This document shows positions 48,701 through 57,823 of a DNA stretch of 64,000 nucleotides, one piece after another. How positions within the stretch are numbered: position 1 is the first letter of the stretch; each line of letters starts with the position of its first letter. The DNA is from Owenia fusiformis (Eukaryota > Annelida > Polychaeta > Sabellida > Oweniidae): NCBI GenBank assembly GCA_903813345.2, contig CAIIXF020000005.1, positions 4,183,375 through 4,247,374 of the forward strand, in the 5' to 3' direction. The notes under the pieces are model-generated. The model saw only the letters and a program-made list of their open reading frames with translations, did no database searches and was not told the origin of the DNA. The translations under genes and the position numbers were made by a program.

Positions 48701-50682
48701 ACCGCATTAAAATAGTGATCCTGCTCAGAAGGTGAATCACCCCTGGCAATAGGCTTTTTCAATGAAGAATATGCCTCATTAGATCGCTGCTTGGCTTGAA
48801 CAGAAGGCTGTTTCAATGAAGAATTTGCCTTTAAAATAGGATAAGGATCATCTTTAACAAGTGGTGAGTGACATTCATCATCAAACAAGGAGCTTAAAAA
48901 TCCACTATCAAAGTCATCTCCCACAGACAAATCCCTGCTATCAGCTAACTTTTTAGCCATAGCCCTAGTAACAGCACAAGCAGGATATATATCAGAGTCC
49001 TCTTGGACAGAATCCTCAATAGAACAAGGCTGATCAGAAACAATGGGGTCTAATGATACCTTACCCCCAGCTAAATCATTGCCTAAAAGCAATGCGACTC
49101 CTTCAACAGGAAGTTGTGGCCTAACACCAACAATAACTGGCCCTTTGACTAACTCTGATGTGATATGAATACGATGGAGGGGAACTTTAGTAAAACCTAA
49201 TTCAATGCCTTGCATCAAAATATGGGTACCTGTGAATGACTCCTCAGATAAAGGAAGGACACCTTCTAACAACAAAGTCTGAGATGCACCCGTGTCTCTA
49301 AGAATCTTAACAGGCTTTGAATTGGTATCATCACTTGAAAGTGACACAAATCCTTCCGACATGAAAGGCTTATAATCCTCCATAATATCACTATGAGTAG
49401 ATTTCTCAGTATGAGTATATGAATCCCAAACAATGGGCTTTCTTGAAATGGGAACTGTAGCACAACCATTTGAATGAGCAGAACCAGACATCTCTCTTCT
49501 ATTCTTAATCCTATAGCATTCAGAAATAAGATGACCAGGCTTTTTACAATAGTTACAGGTGACATTTGATTTTGGACCTGAAGAATTTGATTGATCTGAT
49601 TTTGAGCTAGAACTCTGTGATGAATAAGACTGGTCTTTTGCTTTGTTTGATGTATTTGATGATGAGGACTGATTTGATTTAGAGTCATATGAAGGTTTGT
49701 TACCTTGATAACCTCTAAAGTTAGGATTACCTTTGATAAAACTACCCTTATGAGTAAGAGCATAATCATCAGACAAGGTGGCAGCTTGGCTTAAAGTTTC
49801 TACCTTGTGTTCATCTAAGTAAGTTCTAATGTGATACTGAACACAGTTTTTAAATTGTTCTATTAGCATAAGCTCTCTGAGCTTTTTAAACTCTTCAGAT
49901 ACATCTTTAGAGACAAGCCACCTGTCAAAAAGCTGCTCTTGCTCTCTAGCAAACTCAACATGGGTTTGGTCACTCTGTTTGTGGGCATTTCTAAATTTTT
50001 GTCTGTAAGCTTCTGGTACTAGTTCATAAGCTTTAAGAATTGCATTTTTAACTAGGTCATAATCAGAGCATACTTCTCCTGAGAGAGAGGCAAATATTTC
50101 ACTTGCTTTTCCAATGAATACACTCTGGAGCATAACTGGCCATGCAGATTTAGGCCAGTCTAGGCTCTGAGCAACCTTTTCAAAATGTGTAAAGTATTTA
50201 TCAACATTTTTCTCTTGAAATTTAGGTACAAATTTGAGAAATTTTGAAGCGTCAAACCTATTTTCAAAATGTTGATGCATAGTAGCATGTTCATCAGTTT
50301 TGGATTTAGCTTCTATTTCAAGTCGTTTTAATTCAATTTCTTTTTCCTTTTGAATTTCTTGTTCTCTTAATCTTGTTTCTCTTTTCTCTCTTTCATTTTG
50401 CATTTCTAACTCTTTCTCTCTCAATTCAAGCTCTTTGAGCCTAATAGGATCAACAGGCTCAACATGTTGGGCCGGCTCCATGGAAAGCTTTAACGCTTCC
50501 TCAGGCAGAATTTCTTCTGCTACCAAATATTGCACTAAAAGGTTTTTAATTGTGCCTTTTCTGTAGGAAGTTTTAACTGCCAAGCCAACATGTTTAGCCA
50601 GTGCCAGAAGATCAGTTTTCTTTAACTTGTCAAACTCCTCCAAAGAGGGCGCTTCTAAAAATGTCTCAACCTCAAAACTCAT
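45736..50682 (-). CDS. Gag-Pol polyprotein, Gmr1-like (Gag-PR-IN-RT-RH)
   Basis: One uninterrupted 1,648-residue frame encodes all retrotransposition functions. In order: a coiled-coil, charged N-terminus (about 75-130); a capsid with a SCAN-like stretch (about 215-300); a zinc knuckle CNYCKKPGHLISEC (376-389); a retropepsin-type protease (LRDTGAS, Asp463); a Ser-rich linker (about 665-705); integrase with an HHCC zinc site (H790, H797, C824, C827) and the catalytic triad D861, D920, E956 (35-residue D-E spacing), then a GPY/F-type module (KFYGPYVV, about 1091); reverse transcriptase with Asp1323 and YIDD at 1383-1386; RNase H with Asp1532, Glu1573 and Asp1600. All catalytic residues are present. 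Integrase before RT is diagnostic of Gmr1. The SCAN domain of vertebrate zinc-finger proteins is known to derive from Gmr1-type capsids. Gag and Pol share one frame, so processing must be by the protease. Confidence 0.95.
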   Translation of the reverse strand: MSFEVETFLEAPSLEEFDKLKKTDLLALAKHVGLAVKTSYRKGTIKNLLVQYLVAEEILPEEALKLSMEPAQHVEPVDPIRLKELELREKELEMQNEREKRETRLREQEIQKEKEIELKRLEIEAKSKTDEHATMHQHFENRFDASKFLKFVPKFQEKNVDKYFTHFEKVAQSLDWPKSAWPVMLQSVFIGKASEIFASLSGEVCSDYDLVKNAILKAYELVPEAYRQKFRNAHKQSDQTHVEFAREQEQLFDRWLVSKDVSEEFKKLRELMLIEQFKNCVQYHIRTYLDEHKVETLSQAATLSDDYALTHKGSFIKGNPNFRGYQGNKPSYDSKSNQSSSSNTSNKAKDQSYSSQSSSSKSDQSNSSGPKSNVTCNYCKKPGHLISECYRIKNRREMSGSAHSNGCATVPISRKPIVWDSYTHTEKSTHSDIMEDYKPFMSEGFVSLSSDDTNSKPVKILRDTGASQTLLLEGVLPLSEESFTGTHILMQGIELGFTKVPLHRIHITSELVKGPVIVGVRPQLPVEGVALLLGNDLAGGKVSLDPIVSDQPCSIEDSVQEDSDIYPACAVTRAMAKKLADSRDLSVGDDFDSGFLSSLFDDECHSPLVKDDPYPILKANSSLKQPSVQAKQRSNEAYSSLKKPIARGDSPSEQDHYFNAVSPALASSDEVSSSSASVHEVSSPPCSEVSSSSSSEVSSSISDSDSLKNDPHSKHMLIYEQEHDPSLIDLHKRCLTIDEADKVPVCFYKKDGILMRKWRPPEASPEDDWAIVHQIIVPKSYHKEILSLAHDSPMAGHLGVTKTYHKILNHFYWPKLKQDVQEYCRSCHICQMVGKPNQKIPTAPLHPIPAFDEPFSKVLIDCVGPLPKTKSGNQYLLTILCMATRFPEAIPLRNIKAKNIVKSLIKFFTLVGLPKDLQSDQGSNFMSGLFQQVMDTLGIKQCKSSAYHPESQGALERYHQTLKTMIRAFCFEYEKDWDEGIPLLLFATREAKQESLGFSPFELVFGHSVRGPLKLLKEKWLSETEKFNLLNYVTGFKERLSKACEIAKENLLKSQDKMKTWYDRKVKERSFQPGDKVLILLPLQTNPLQAKFYGPYVVDSKVNDLNYIVKTPDRRKETQLCHINMMKMYFEPDKEHGSIKPVVTLAPALVKETDLQDSDDITYTDLDYEDIKGLSRLKNSEVLSNLDHKLHHVTNDQKQQVTELIHEFTDIFSDVPTKTSIAYHDVEVQDVTPIKQHAYRVNPSKSEDLRAEVNYMLENDIIEKSNSPWSSPAFIVPKSNGGRRLVVNYIKVNRVTKTDSYPIPRIDDCIDKIGTAKYVSKFDLLKGFLGVPLTERAKQVSAFVTPDGLYQFKVMPFGMKNAPATFQRMMNGLLADLENTGVYIDDVIVYSDTFDEHMCLLRKLFERISLANLTINLAKSEFCKATVEYLGHVVGQGQVKPVSAKVESITQLPAPTNKKELMRSLGMAGFYRKFCPNFSSIALPLTNLLGKNIKYVWSEQCHTAFDKIKAILSEEPVLVAPDFSKPFKIQVDASDVGMGAVLLQEKDGIDHPVCYYSKKFDKHQKNYSTIEKECLALLLSLQHFEVYVSAPVHAVTVFTDHNPLTFLHRMKNKNRRLLRWSLLLSEYNLDIRHIKGKDNLIADTLSRV

Positions 50683-50771
50683 TTTTGATTAATTGCTGTC
50701 TTCACAAATTAAATGTGCAAGTTTTAGATTTTGAATTTTAAAATATTTGTATTTTAGCTTGTTGTAGTTGT

Positions 50772-50789
50772 ATCCCGGACGAGCCCCCA
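50772..50789 (-). promoter_or_regulatory. Primer-binding site, tRNA-Pro type
   Basis: On the minus strand the 18 bases are TGGGGGCTCGTCCGGGAT, five bases inside the 5' LTR. This is complementary to the 3' end of tRNA-Pro (with CCA), the same primer class used by murine leukaemia virus. It would prime minus-strand cDNA synthesis. Confidence 0.9.
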
Positions 50790-50794
50790 ATTTC

Positions 50795-51656
50795 TGTTAC
50801 GTACGAAAATAACAGAAAGTAAAAACAGCAATTAAAATATGATAACAATATATTTATACTTTGAAAACTAAATAATATAACAATAATATAAAGGAGGTTT
50901 AATACTTAAGTGATGTCCAATCAATGGTACGGCTTATTCTTGATGTCGATAAATGTCGTTGACGATCCTTGAGAATGATCCAGATCACGAAATGTTTCAA
51001 TAATCGTTAATAGTTCTCCAATGTTTGTAATAATCCAATAATGTTTGTTGTAATCCTATAATGTTCGTATCCAATAATGTTTGATGATAATCCACAAATG
51101 TTTGATGATAATCCACAAATGTTTATGATAATCCACGAATGTATATGATAATCCGTATATAGTGTGTGTTGAAATATATGTCCATATGAAGTCCTCAGGT
51201 TGTATGTTTGTAGTGTTATAAATGTTCCCACAGTAGGTGTCTATAATATTCCGCTAAGAAGATGTCCTTTTGATAAACTTTGAAATTCTGCTCTATATAG
51301 TTCCTTTGAGATGTCCAGTTGATGACTTATAATTATCTGCTACTGAGTCCACTTTGCAGTTTTATTTATAGTGTGAAAGAATCATCTAGAAAGAATCTTC
51401 TGGAACTGAGACTACTTGTTGAGTTTTGATTGGACATCTCCAGTCACATGATTAAGTCTTAATGAATGGTTATATTTTCTAGAACTCTCTGGATGGTCAA
51501 GAGTTAACGAGTCATTCAGTTCAGTTCTGTTTACAAGATACAATGTATAATGTCATTGTGACCTTGACCCAAGATCTCTAATAAAGATCAGTTACAGTAT
51601 ATACATATAGATAAACTAAACTTAATGTGAATATAATAAAACATAATACTGTAACA
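50795..51656 (-). repeat. 5' LTR of the Gmr1-like element
   Basis: On the plus strand it begins tgttacgtacg and ends actgtaaca, the TG...CA ends of an LTR. It is the same length as the left copy, and I noticed no differences reading both. It contains short tandem 'gataatccacaaatgtttgat' units (about 51060-51150). Confidence 0.92.
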
Positions 51657-51660
51657 ATAA

Positions 51661-52376
51661 TTATCAGAATATGAAAGAACTGTTCATGTGATGTCAGGAA
51701 TGTACTGCAATTTAATTCCTTTGTCCTAGTAATTAAGTGCTAGAAGCACAAAGTAATGCAGGACTTAAGGATGCCACAGAACTGCAAACATTTAACCTAA
51801 TATACTGTACAATCTCAAATTAAAAGGCTTGATAGGTTGCCCTTTAGTTTGACTGCAGTCCTTGATAGACTTCAAAGTGTTTTTATTGACAGCTAATTTT
51901 AGAACAAGGCTGTATGCATCAGTCAGGAGAAATTGTGTGATAAGATGCCTTAAAAACAAAGTAAAATCAATAGGTATTAGCTTGCCATGTCTTAGCATTA
52001 CTTATATCAATTTCATGAAATTAATTGGAAAATAGATGAATGCTATTATATAGCATTGCAACATAATTATAACTCATTACTGCTCAATCTTATATAATTA
52101 ACAAAAACAAATATAATGAATTAAACATATAAAATATAACATTTTCTTAATTTGTACAGTTAATTCAATACTAAAAAACAAAACATTAGCTTGCTTCATT
52201 TATGCCATTAAACTTCTCAATTTCAAGGTATTCAGTTTAAAGTCTGGTATTAATTTTGACTTTTCAAAAATTAAATTGAATTAAAACCTAAAAAATATGA
52301 TTGGGTAGTGAAACAACACTTGTGCTTATTTTGCTCATTCTAATGATCAACGTAATGTTTTTTCATCATTAAAAAT
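51661..52376. other. Intergenic, nothing recognised
   Basis: AT-rich sequence after the retrotransposon. A 68-residue minus-strand ORF (51792-51998) has no recognisable features. Confidence 0.4.
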
Positions 52377-52466
52377 CGTTATACTAACCTTAGCAAAATG
52401 CCAAATATAAGCAAACTACAACGTTATACTAACCTTAGCAAAATGCCAAATATAAGCAAACTACAA
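52377..52466. repeat. Two-copy tandem repeat, period 45 bp
   Basis: 'cgttatactaaccttagcaa' begins at 52377 and again at 52422, with the remaining 25 bases also identical. Confidence 0.85.
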
Positions 52467-52861
52467 CAGAACATTTTGTCATTGGTTTCAAGCAACTTAA
52501 ATAATTAATTTGTCTGGAGTAATCATCTAATAGGATGCTTCCATATGACACAAACTACTGTAGCTCTGTAAAATATATTTGTTGAAAAGTTCTTTTTCTT
52601 GTTTCATATTCACAATTAGAGTGCTTAACTGATCGCATGTTTCCTTTCTAGAGAAATTTCCAGCCAAGTTTATTGAACTTGTTAAGACTCCCAGATGCTC
52701 TATATTGATTTACTCCTTCTAGCTCCAGTAAGTTCACAAATTACTTTGAAAAGTCGTTTTGTTCAGCTAATTGACAAGATAGATGTTCCAAAAGTGCTTC
52801 TTGAGTTACAGAGGTATTCTTGATCGTAGCGAATGTCTAGCAATGATATAATAAAACAAAT

Positions 52862-53012
52862 ATTTCATTCTATGTTCGGGCAATACCTGTTGCACTTTCA
52901 ATGACTTTTGCAGCATGTACATGTATTTCCCTCACCCTTCGGGCTGCGGGCAATACATGCTGCAAAAATCATTGAAAGATGAAACAGGTATTGCGCTCCA
53001 TAGAATGAAATA
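52862..53012. repeat. Imperfect palindrome of about 150 bp
   Basis: 'atttcattctatg' and 'caatacctgtt' with 'cagcatgta' on the left pair with the inverse of 53012 back to about 52950. Arms are about 60 bases with a few mismatches. It could form a cruciform or be a small MITE. No target duplication was identified. Confidence 0.65.
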
Positions 53013-53109
53013 TTTGCTTAATATTCATGTCCAGGTTTGTTTTCTTGGCCGTGGGAGGATTTTCCTGTTCTGTCAAATATTCCCATATTTATTTTCTCGA
53101 ATTTTTGAT

Positions 53110-53430
53110 TGATTTATGCCTTGGTCACATAGGCTCCGATTTTTACTACGGCGCCCGGCTGATGAGTATTTTGTTCAAAATCGGCCGGCGAGCCCGGGCA
53201 TTGTACAGGCGCTGGGCGATGATCGTCACTCATCTGCCGATTTTTAGACATTGTATGGGTGCCGGCAGAGTTTTATAGCGGAAATAAAAGTTGCCGATGT
53301 CTTGGCGATTTTTTCTCAACCAAACTCATCGGTACCTACCCAGCCCTGTCCCGTCCGGTCATCGTACGATTATCTTACGGCGCCCTGTGGCATCGCACGG
53401 TCATCTTGGGATTTTGCGTGCTGATTTGTT
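53110..53430. other. GC-rich island with repeated gccg/cgg motifs
   Basis: Base composition changes sharply here (cggcgcccggctg, cggccggcgagcccgggc, tgccggcagag) against the AT-rich surroundings. ORFs through it have no recognisable domain. It may be a fragment of a repeat or a CpG-rich control region. Confidence 0.35.
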
Positions 53431-53805
53431 TGATAAATCTAATAATGATTACTTCTAAAGTGATATAAAGGTTTTAAAAATAATGAGGTAAGGAATTATA
53501 ATTACTACACACTGTCAGATATTTTTCATAAAACATAAATGGAACGATTAGGCTTACTGTAAAACAATGACACACATTTGAATGACTGGGTGGGTGGGTT
53601 GATCTAGTCGTTCTTATATTGACATTTATCGTGTATGTCTGTCATACACATTGAATAGAGTGATACATTTGTATGCGTATATTCACTCATGCATATACCA
53701 TTACAAATCATTTATTTAAAAAATCTTCTGAATGTTTTTGTGAGTACAGTATTTTCAAGGGTCACAATTTTAATACGAAAGTTCACTGTCTCAATTACAG
53801 TTAAT

Positions 53806-54366
53806 ATGCCAAAGCCTAAGGATAGAGGGGATAAGGCCAATGGGCCATATATGAGGAAGGCCTTGGGAAGACAGGTGGAAAAAGACAACAATGCTAGTGA
53901 GCTGGTGGATGGTGAAGATTTAGATGTGTCTAGGGAAGAGGGCATTCCACTTGAAATAGAAGAAAAAATTGCCAAGTTCTTTGAAGATAGGCAATATTTT
54001 TATGACCAAACAAATTCTCTTTACGAGAACAGACAAAAGAAAGATGCAGAAATATGGAATTTTGCTAATAGCATCGGATGGACAGTTAGATATTGTATTT
54101 GGGCAGGGCAGATATGTTGCAACCCTTAGAGAAACATTTTGTGGGTGCTAACGCAAATCCTATAGGGGAGGTTTTGCCTAGCGGTAGCAGGCACACCTCT
54201 CGAGGAAGATATGGCATCTTACAACAAGCACAGGACTGGGAGCTGAGAGTAGATCTACACCAAAGACTCACATTTACCAGCTGTATCACGACAACAAACC
54301 AAAGACCAGATATGCTTTTATTCTCAGAGGATAAAAGAATTGCTGTTATGATAGAACTGACAGTAC
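53806..54366 (+). pseudogene. Broken MADF-like / PD-(D/E)xK-like repeat-derived gene fragment
   Basis: The plus strand from the ATG at 53806 encodes MPKPKDRGD... followed by a stretch resembling a MADF (Myb/SANT-like) DNA-binding domain (IAKFFEDRQYFYD, then YENRQKKDAEIWNFANSIG). The frame ends at a stop at 54127. In another frame, 54129-54366 encodes SRGRYGILQQAQDWELRVDL, then NQRPDMLLFSEDK and VMIELTV. This resembles the C-terminal segment of a repeat-associated protein family with a PD-(D/E)xK-like pattern. That segment stops abruptly where an LTR-like sequence begins. Two frames, a missing middle and a truncated end make it a pseudogene; the family assignment is tentative. Confidence 0.5.
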
Positions 54367-55043
54367 TGTAGCGACCCTGGGTTGGCTAGTCATATTTTAC
54401 TCTTACATAAATTGCCAACCTGGCACCCGGTGTCGCTACTTTCCTTCTGCTCTACAGCGCGAATAGTTCCGCTGCAGGGTCAGGGTAATAGCTGCTAGAG
54501 CTATATAGCTTTTGTATTCAGTACATTTGTTTTGCCAGGGTATTTTAACATTTTATTCTGTAAGGGTTGATCTCTCGCGAGAGACAGCGAGAAGAGAGTT
54601 GGCGCCATATTACTCACGAGGCAGTTTTGAATTAAATATTGGATATTTTGATTACTTTCGACATTTGATCAGGCCTGATCGATCGTTATGGCAGCCAGAA
54701 GGATGAAGAGAGTCGAGTGGCTGCAAAACTGAGGTTGTATTTTTGTATTTGAACTCCACTGCAGCGCTGAGCAGATTTGTAGAAATATTGTGAATTATTT
54801 TCAGATTTAATTTTGTTATTGCAGTCTGTTTGACTTTGATTCAACTGAGTGTCTATTTGATTTGGTTATTTTGAACATCTATTTTAGTTGATTTTCTTTG
54901 ATAGAATAATGTAATTTTTGGCTGGAAGATCTGGCCTAGTTTTTGATATGCTCAGCGCGCAGGTGAGATTTTACACAGCGCCACCTTTTGACAATCGCTT
55001 TACCTGAAGCTCGATGTTGTTTTGATCATGAAGGCTGAAATAT
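54367..55043. mobile_element. Probable start of an outer LTR element, interrupted
   Basis: At 54367 the coding fragment gives way to TGTAGCGACCCTGGG..., an LTR-style TG start. Nearby, ggttggc and gccaacc with gtagcgacc and ggtgtcgctac form a strong hairpin (54368-54440). The remaining 600 bp are non-coding, and the sequence is interrupted at 55043 by the 8.8 kb Gag-protease element. The other end should lie beyond 64000. Its LTR nature is inferred, because no second copy is in the window. Confidence 0.45.
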
Positions 55044-57713
55044 TGTCGCGCCGGGCCGATTCCCAGGAGTACCCTGTATGCAAACTTCAGGAAAGGCCAG
55101 GGACGATATAAGGGATCTTGGAGGTGTTATACACGGGTGCCGACCTGGTTTGGTGGTACGGCAGTTACCTTTCAAAGATGGCAATATAACAATGGTATAC
55201 AGGGATTTTATAATCTATTCCAACATAAAATAATAGTACAAGTAAATTCAAAATGTCTATATACAGTTTCAATGTCTCTGTTCAGTTCAGCTTCTTCTAG
55301 TTTCTTCAGTCTTCTCTCTACTCTAATAATCCTCTTCACACAAATAACACCCTTCTTCAGTGGTCAAAGGAGGAGGAGGATCTGCTCCTCTGAAACTATC
55401 TTCACCCTCAAATGGAATTAGTCTCTTGGCCCTCTCTTGGAGTTCCTTCTGCTCCAACTAGTAAAATGGCCTGAGGAGGATCTGCTCCTCTGAAGCTTTC
55501 TCCACTCTCAACTGGGATTCAACATCTGGGAGTTTCTTCTGCTCTAGGTATCGTCTCGTCTATATCACGGCTTCAATGTGATATCTATGGAGGAGGAACC
55601 ACTCGGGAATGTCAATCAAAACTCTGAGATTAGACCCGAGTTATAAATGCTCCAAATAATCTTCACTGCGCTGTCCTTCAGAGTAGTCTCGTCTCAGAGG
55701 AATCGGGGCTCCGCTGAGATAAGACCTGGGATGTAACTGCTCCCAGTAAACACACATCAATGTCCCTCAGAGTCTTCTCACCTCGCAGGAATCAGGGCTC
55801 CAGGAGTTTTGGTTCCGGAAGTGTAACCTCGGCTCAAGGAGTTATTTTGTCTCTATACAACTGTCTCGTGGAAGGGGTCCAGGCTCCGGGAGTATCTTCT
55901 GCTCGGGGAGTCGCCACTTCACAGGAGAAACCTCTTCTTTTGTACAAGACCCTAGCTATTGGAATACCTTCCACTCCAGGAGTCTTCTCGTCTCTATAAA
56001 ACTGTCTCGTGGAAGGGGTCCAGGCTCCGGGAGTATCTTCTGCTCGGGGAGTCGCCACTTCACAGGAGAAACCTCTTCTTTTGTACAAGACCCTAGCTAC
56101 TGGAGTACCTTCCACTCCAGGAGTTGTCTCGTCTCAGGGGAAACCTATGCTCCTGAACGCAACCCTGGCTATTCGAAGTACCTTCCGCACCGGGAGTCTT
56201 CTCGTCTCTATAGTAACCTCGTCACCACAGTAATCTATTCTCAACCTCTACTCACACTGTCTCTTGGAAGGAGTCCAGGCTCTGGAGTAACTTCTGCTCA
56301 AGGAGTCACCACTTCACAAGAGAGACCACTACAACTTCTACAGAGAATTAACAACTCTGGAATGTCAATCAAATGGTGAGATTAGACCAGAGCTGCCACT
56401 TCTCGATCGTGGAGTACCTCAGTTCCGGGAGTGTAACCTTGGCTCCAATGAGAGTAAACCTTGCAACAAAGAAATACCTTGGTTCCGGTAGTGTAACCTC
56501 AGTATCTAACTTCTGGAGGAGTCAAATCACCTCGGAGGGTACGTCAAGTTCAGCAACTTGTATCAATTTCGGATCATCAATAACTCGGAGGAGGAGAAGA
56601 AGCAACTCACGAATATCAATCATTAAACTGAGATTAGACGGGGTTGTATTCTCAACCCTCGGAGCAAATTCCACTCTAGAATAGATGGAGGAGTAAGCAC
56701 TCTGAGCTAACAATCCTCAGAGCAGATATTGCTCTCGAATATCAATCACAGCTGAGATAAGACAAGAGGTATAACTACTTGGAGCTAGCTATCCTCGGGC
56801 AGATGAGGCTCTTAACTAGATGGAGGAGTAATCACTCGGAGCTGGCAATCCTCGGAGCAGATACAACTCTCGAATATCAATCACAACTGAGATTAGACAG
56901 AGCTGTAACTACTCGGACCAAATATAACCCGGAGGAGATATAACACTTAAATAATTGGAGGAGTAATCACTCGGAGCAGTGACTCCTCAGAGCAGATATG
57001 GCTCTCGAATATCAATCAAACTGAGATTAGACAAGAGCCTTAATTACTCGGAGGAGGAATTACTTCTTAAAATGACGTCACTTCCAGAAAAATAAAGATG
57101 GCCGACCGCTGGGAATTCTGGGAAGAAGAAATCAAAATGGCGGACGGCAATATGGCTTCAAACTCAATAATCAAATTGCCAACTCACCCAAAACCAGCTG
57201 TTATCTTCTTGTATCTCGCCCAGTCAAAAACGAATGCAAAAACGAATGCAAAACTGCAGCAAATAATCCAAATAACCTGTAGATTGTCTAATATAGTTCT
57301 CAATTCACATTGAACACGCGCCCACATAAAATGATACCAACTGACGAGGTGTTTCCTCTGCAAAGTCTTGGTTTACTCTGATTTACAGGTCACGATCTCA
57401 CGCTAAAGTCCAGACATCTCAGGTTGCATCATGGGAAAACTACAACTTAAGTTGGCGGTAAATTCAAATGAAGCCATCTAATTGGTTGAGCTCTGTTGCT
57501 GAGTGCCTAATTATTCTAATTTATTCCACTACAGTCTGCTGATCAAGTAAACATCCAAGTGCCTATGTGAGATTCTGCACGTAGACACTTTACAATACAA
57601 TTCTTTAATTACAGTGGACAGAACATGAAATAAAGATGAAATAACACAAAATCCTGTAAAATAAACGTATCACAAGCCCTAGTACTACTCAGGGGGAATT
57701 AAAAATTCCCACA
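55044..57713 (-). repeat. 3' LTR (2,670 bp) of the Gag-protease element
   Basis: Same length and structure as the right copy, offset by 6,151 bp. The internal 141-bp duplication starts at about 55861 and 56002. Recurrent 'gaatatcaatca' blocks occur at about 56610, 56738, 56872 and 57008. Confidence 0.92.
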
Positions 57714-57724
57714 CTCCCCCCTAC
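57714..57724 (-). promoter_or_regulatory. Polypurine tract of the Gag-protease element
   Basis: The minus strand reads TAGGGGGGAG immediately before the 3' LTR, the right position and composition for the plus-strand primer. Confidence 0.8.
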
Positions 57725-57823
57725 TAAGCTTGATCGCCCACGATCACACAAGCACTTAAGAATCAACTTTATATACAAAGAGTCGATATCTCATATTATA
57801 CAATGTCTCTAAATCACTAGATC

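Larger units (their letters stand above)
44586..51656 (-). mobile_element. Complete Gmr1-like Ty3/Gypsy LTR retrotransposon
   Basis: The 7,071-bp element on the minus strand has two 862-bp LTRs, a primer-binding site, one intact Gag-Pol ORF and a polypurine tract. The flanks share ataa (44582-44585, 51657-51660), a 4-bp target duplication. Removing the element joins ...gctgtataa to ttatcag..., an ordinary empty site. Integrase lies before reverse transcriptase, unlike most Ty3/Gypsy elements; this order defines the Gmr1 lineage. Open frame and matching LTRs point to a very recent, possibly still active insertion. Confidence 0.93.

Noticed and set aside
55760-57313. ORFs of 60-103 residues inside the 2.67 kb LTRs, present in both copies
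   Set aside because: They occur on both strands across tandemly repeated DNA, with repetitive translations; they reflect the repeat rather than genes.
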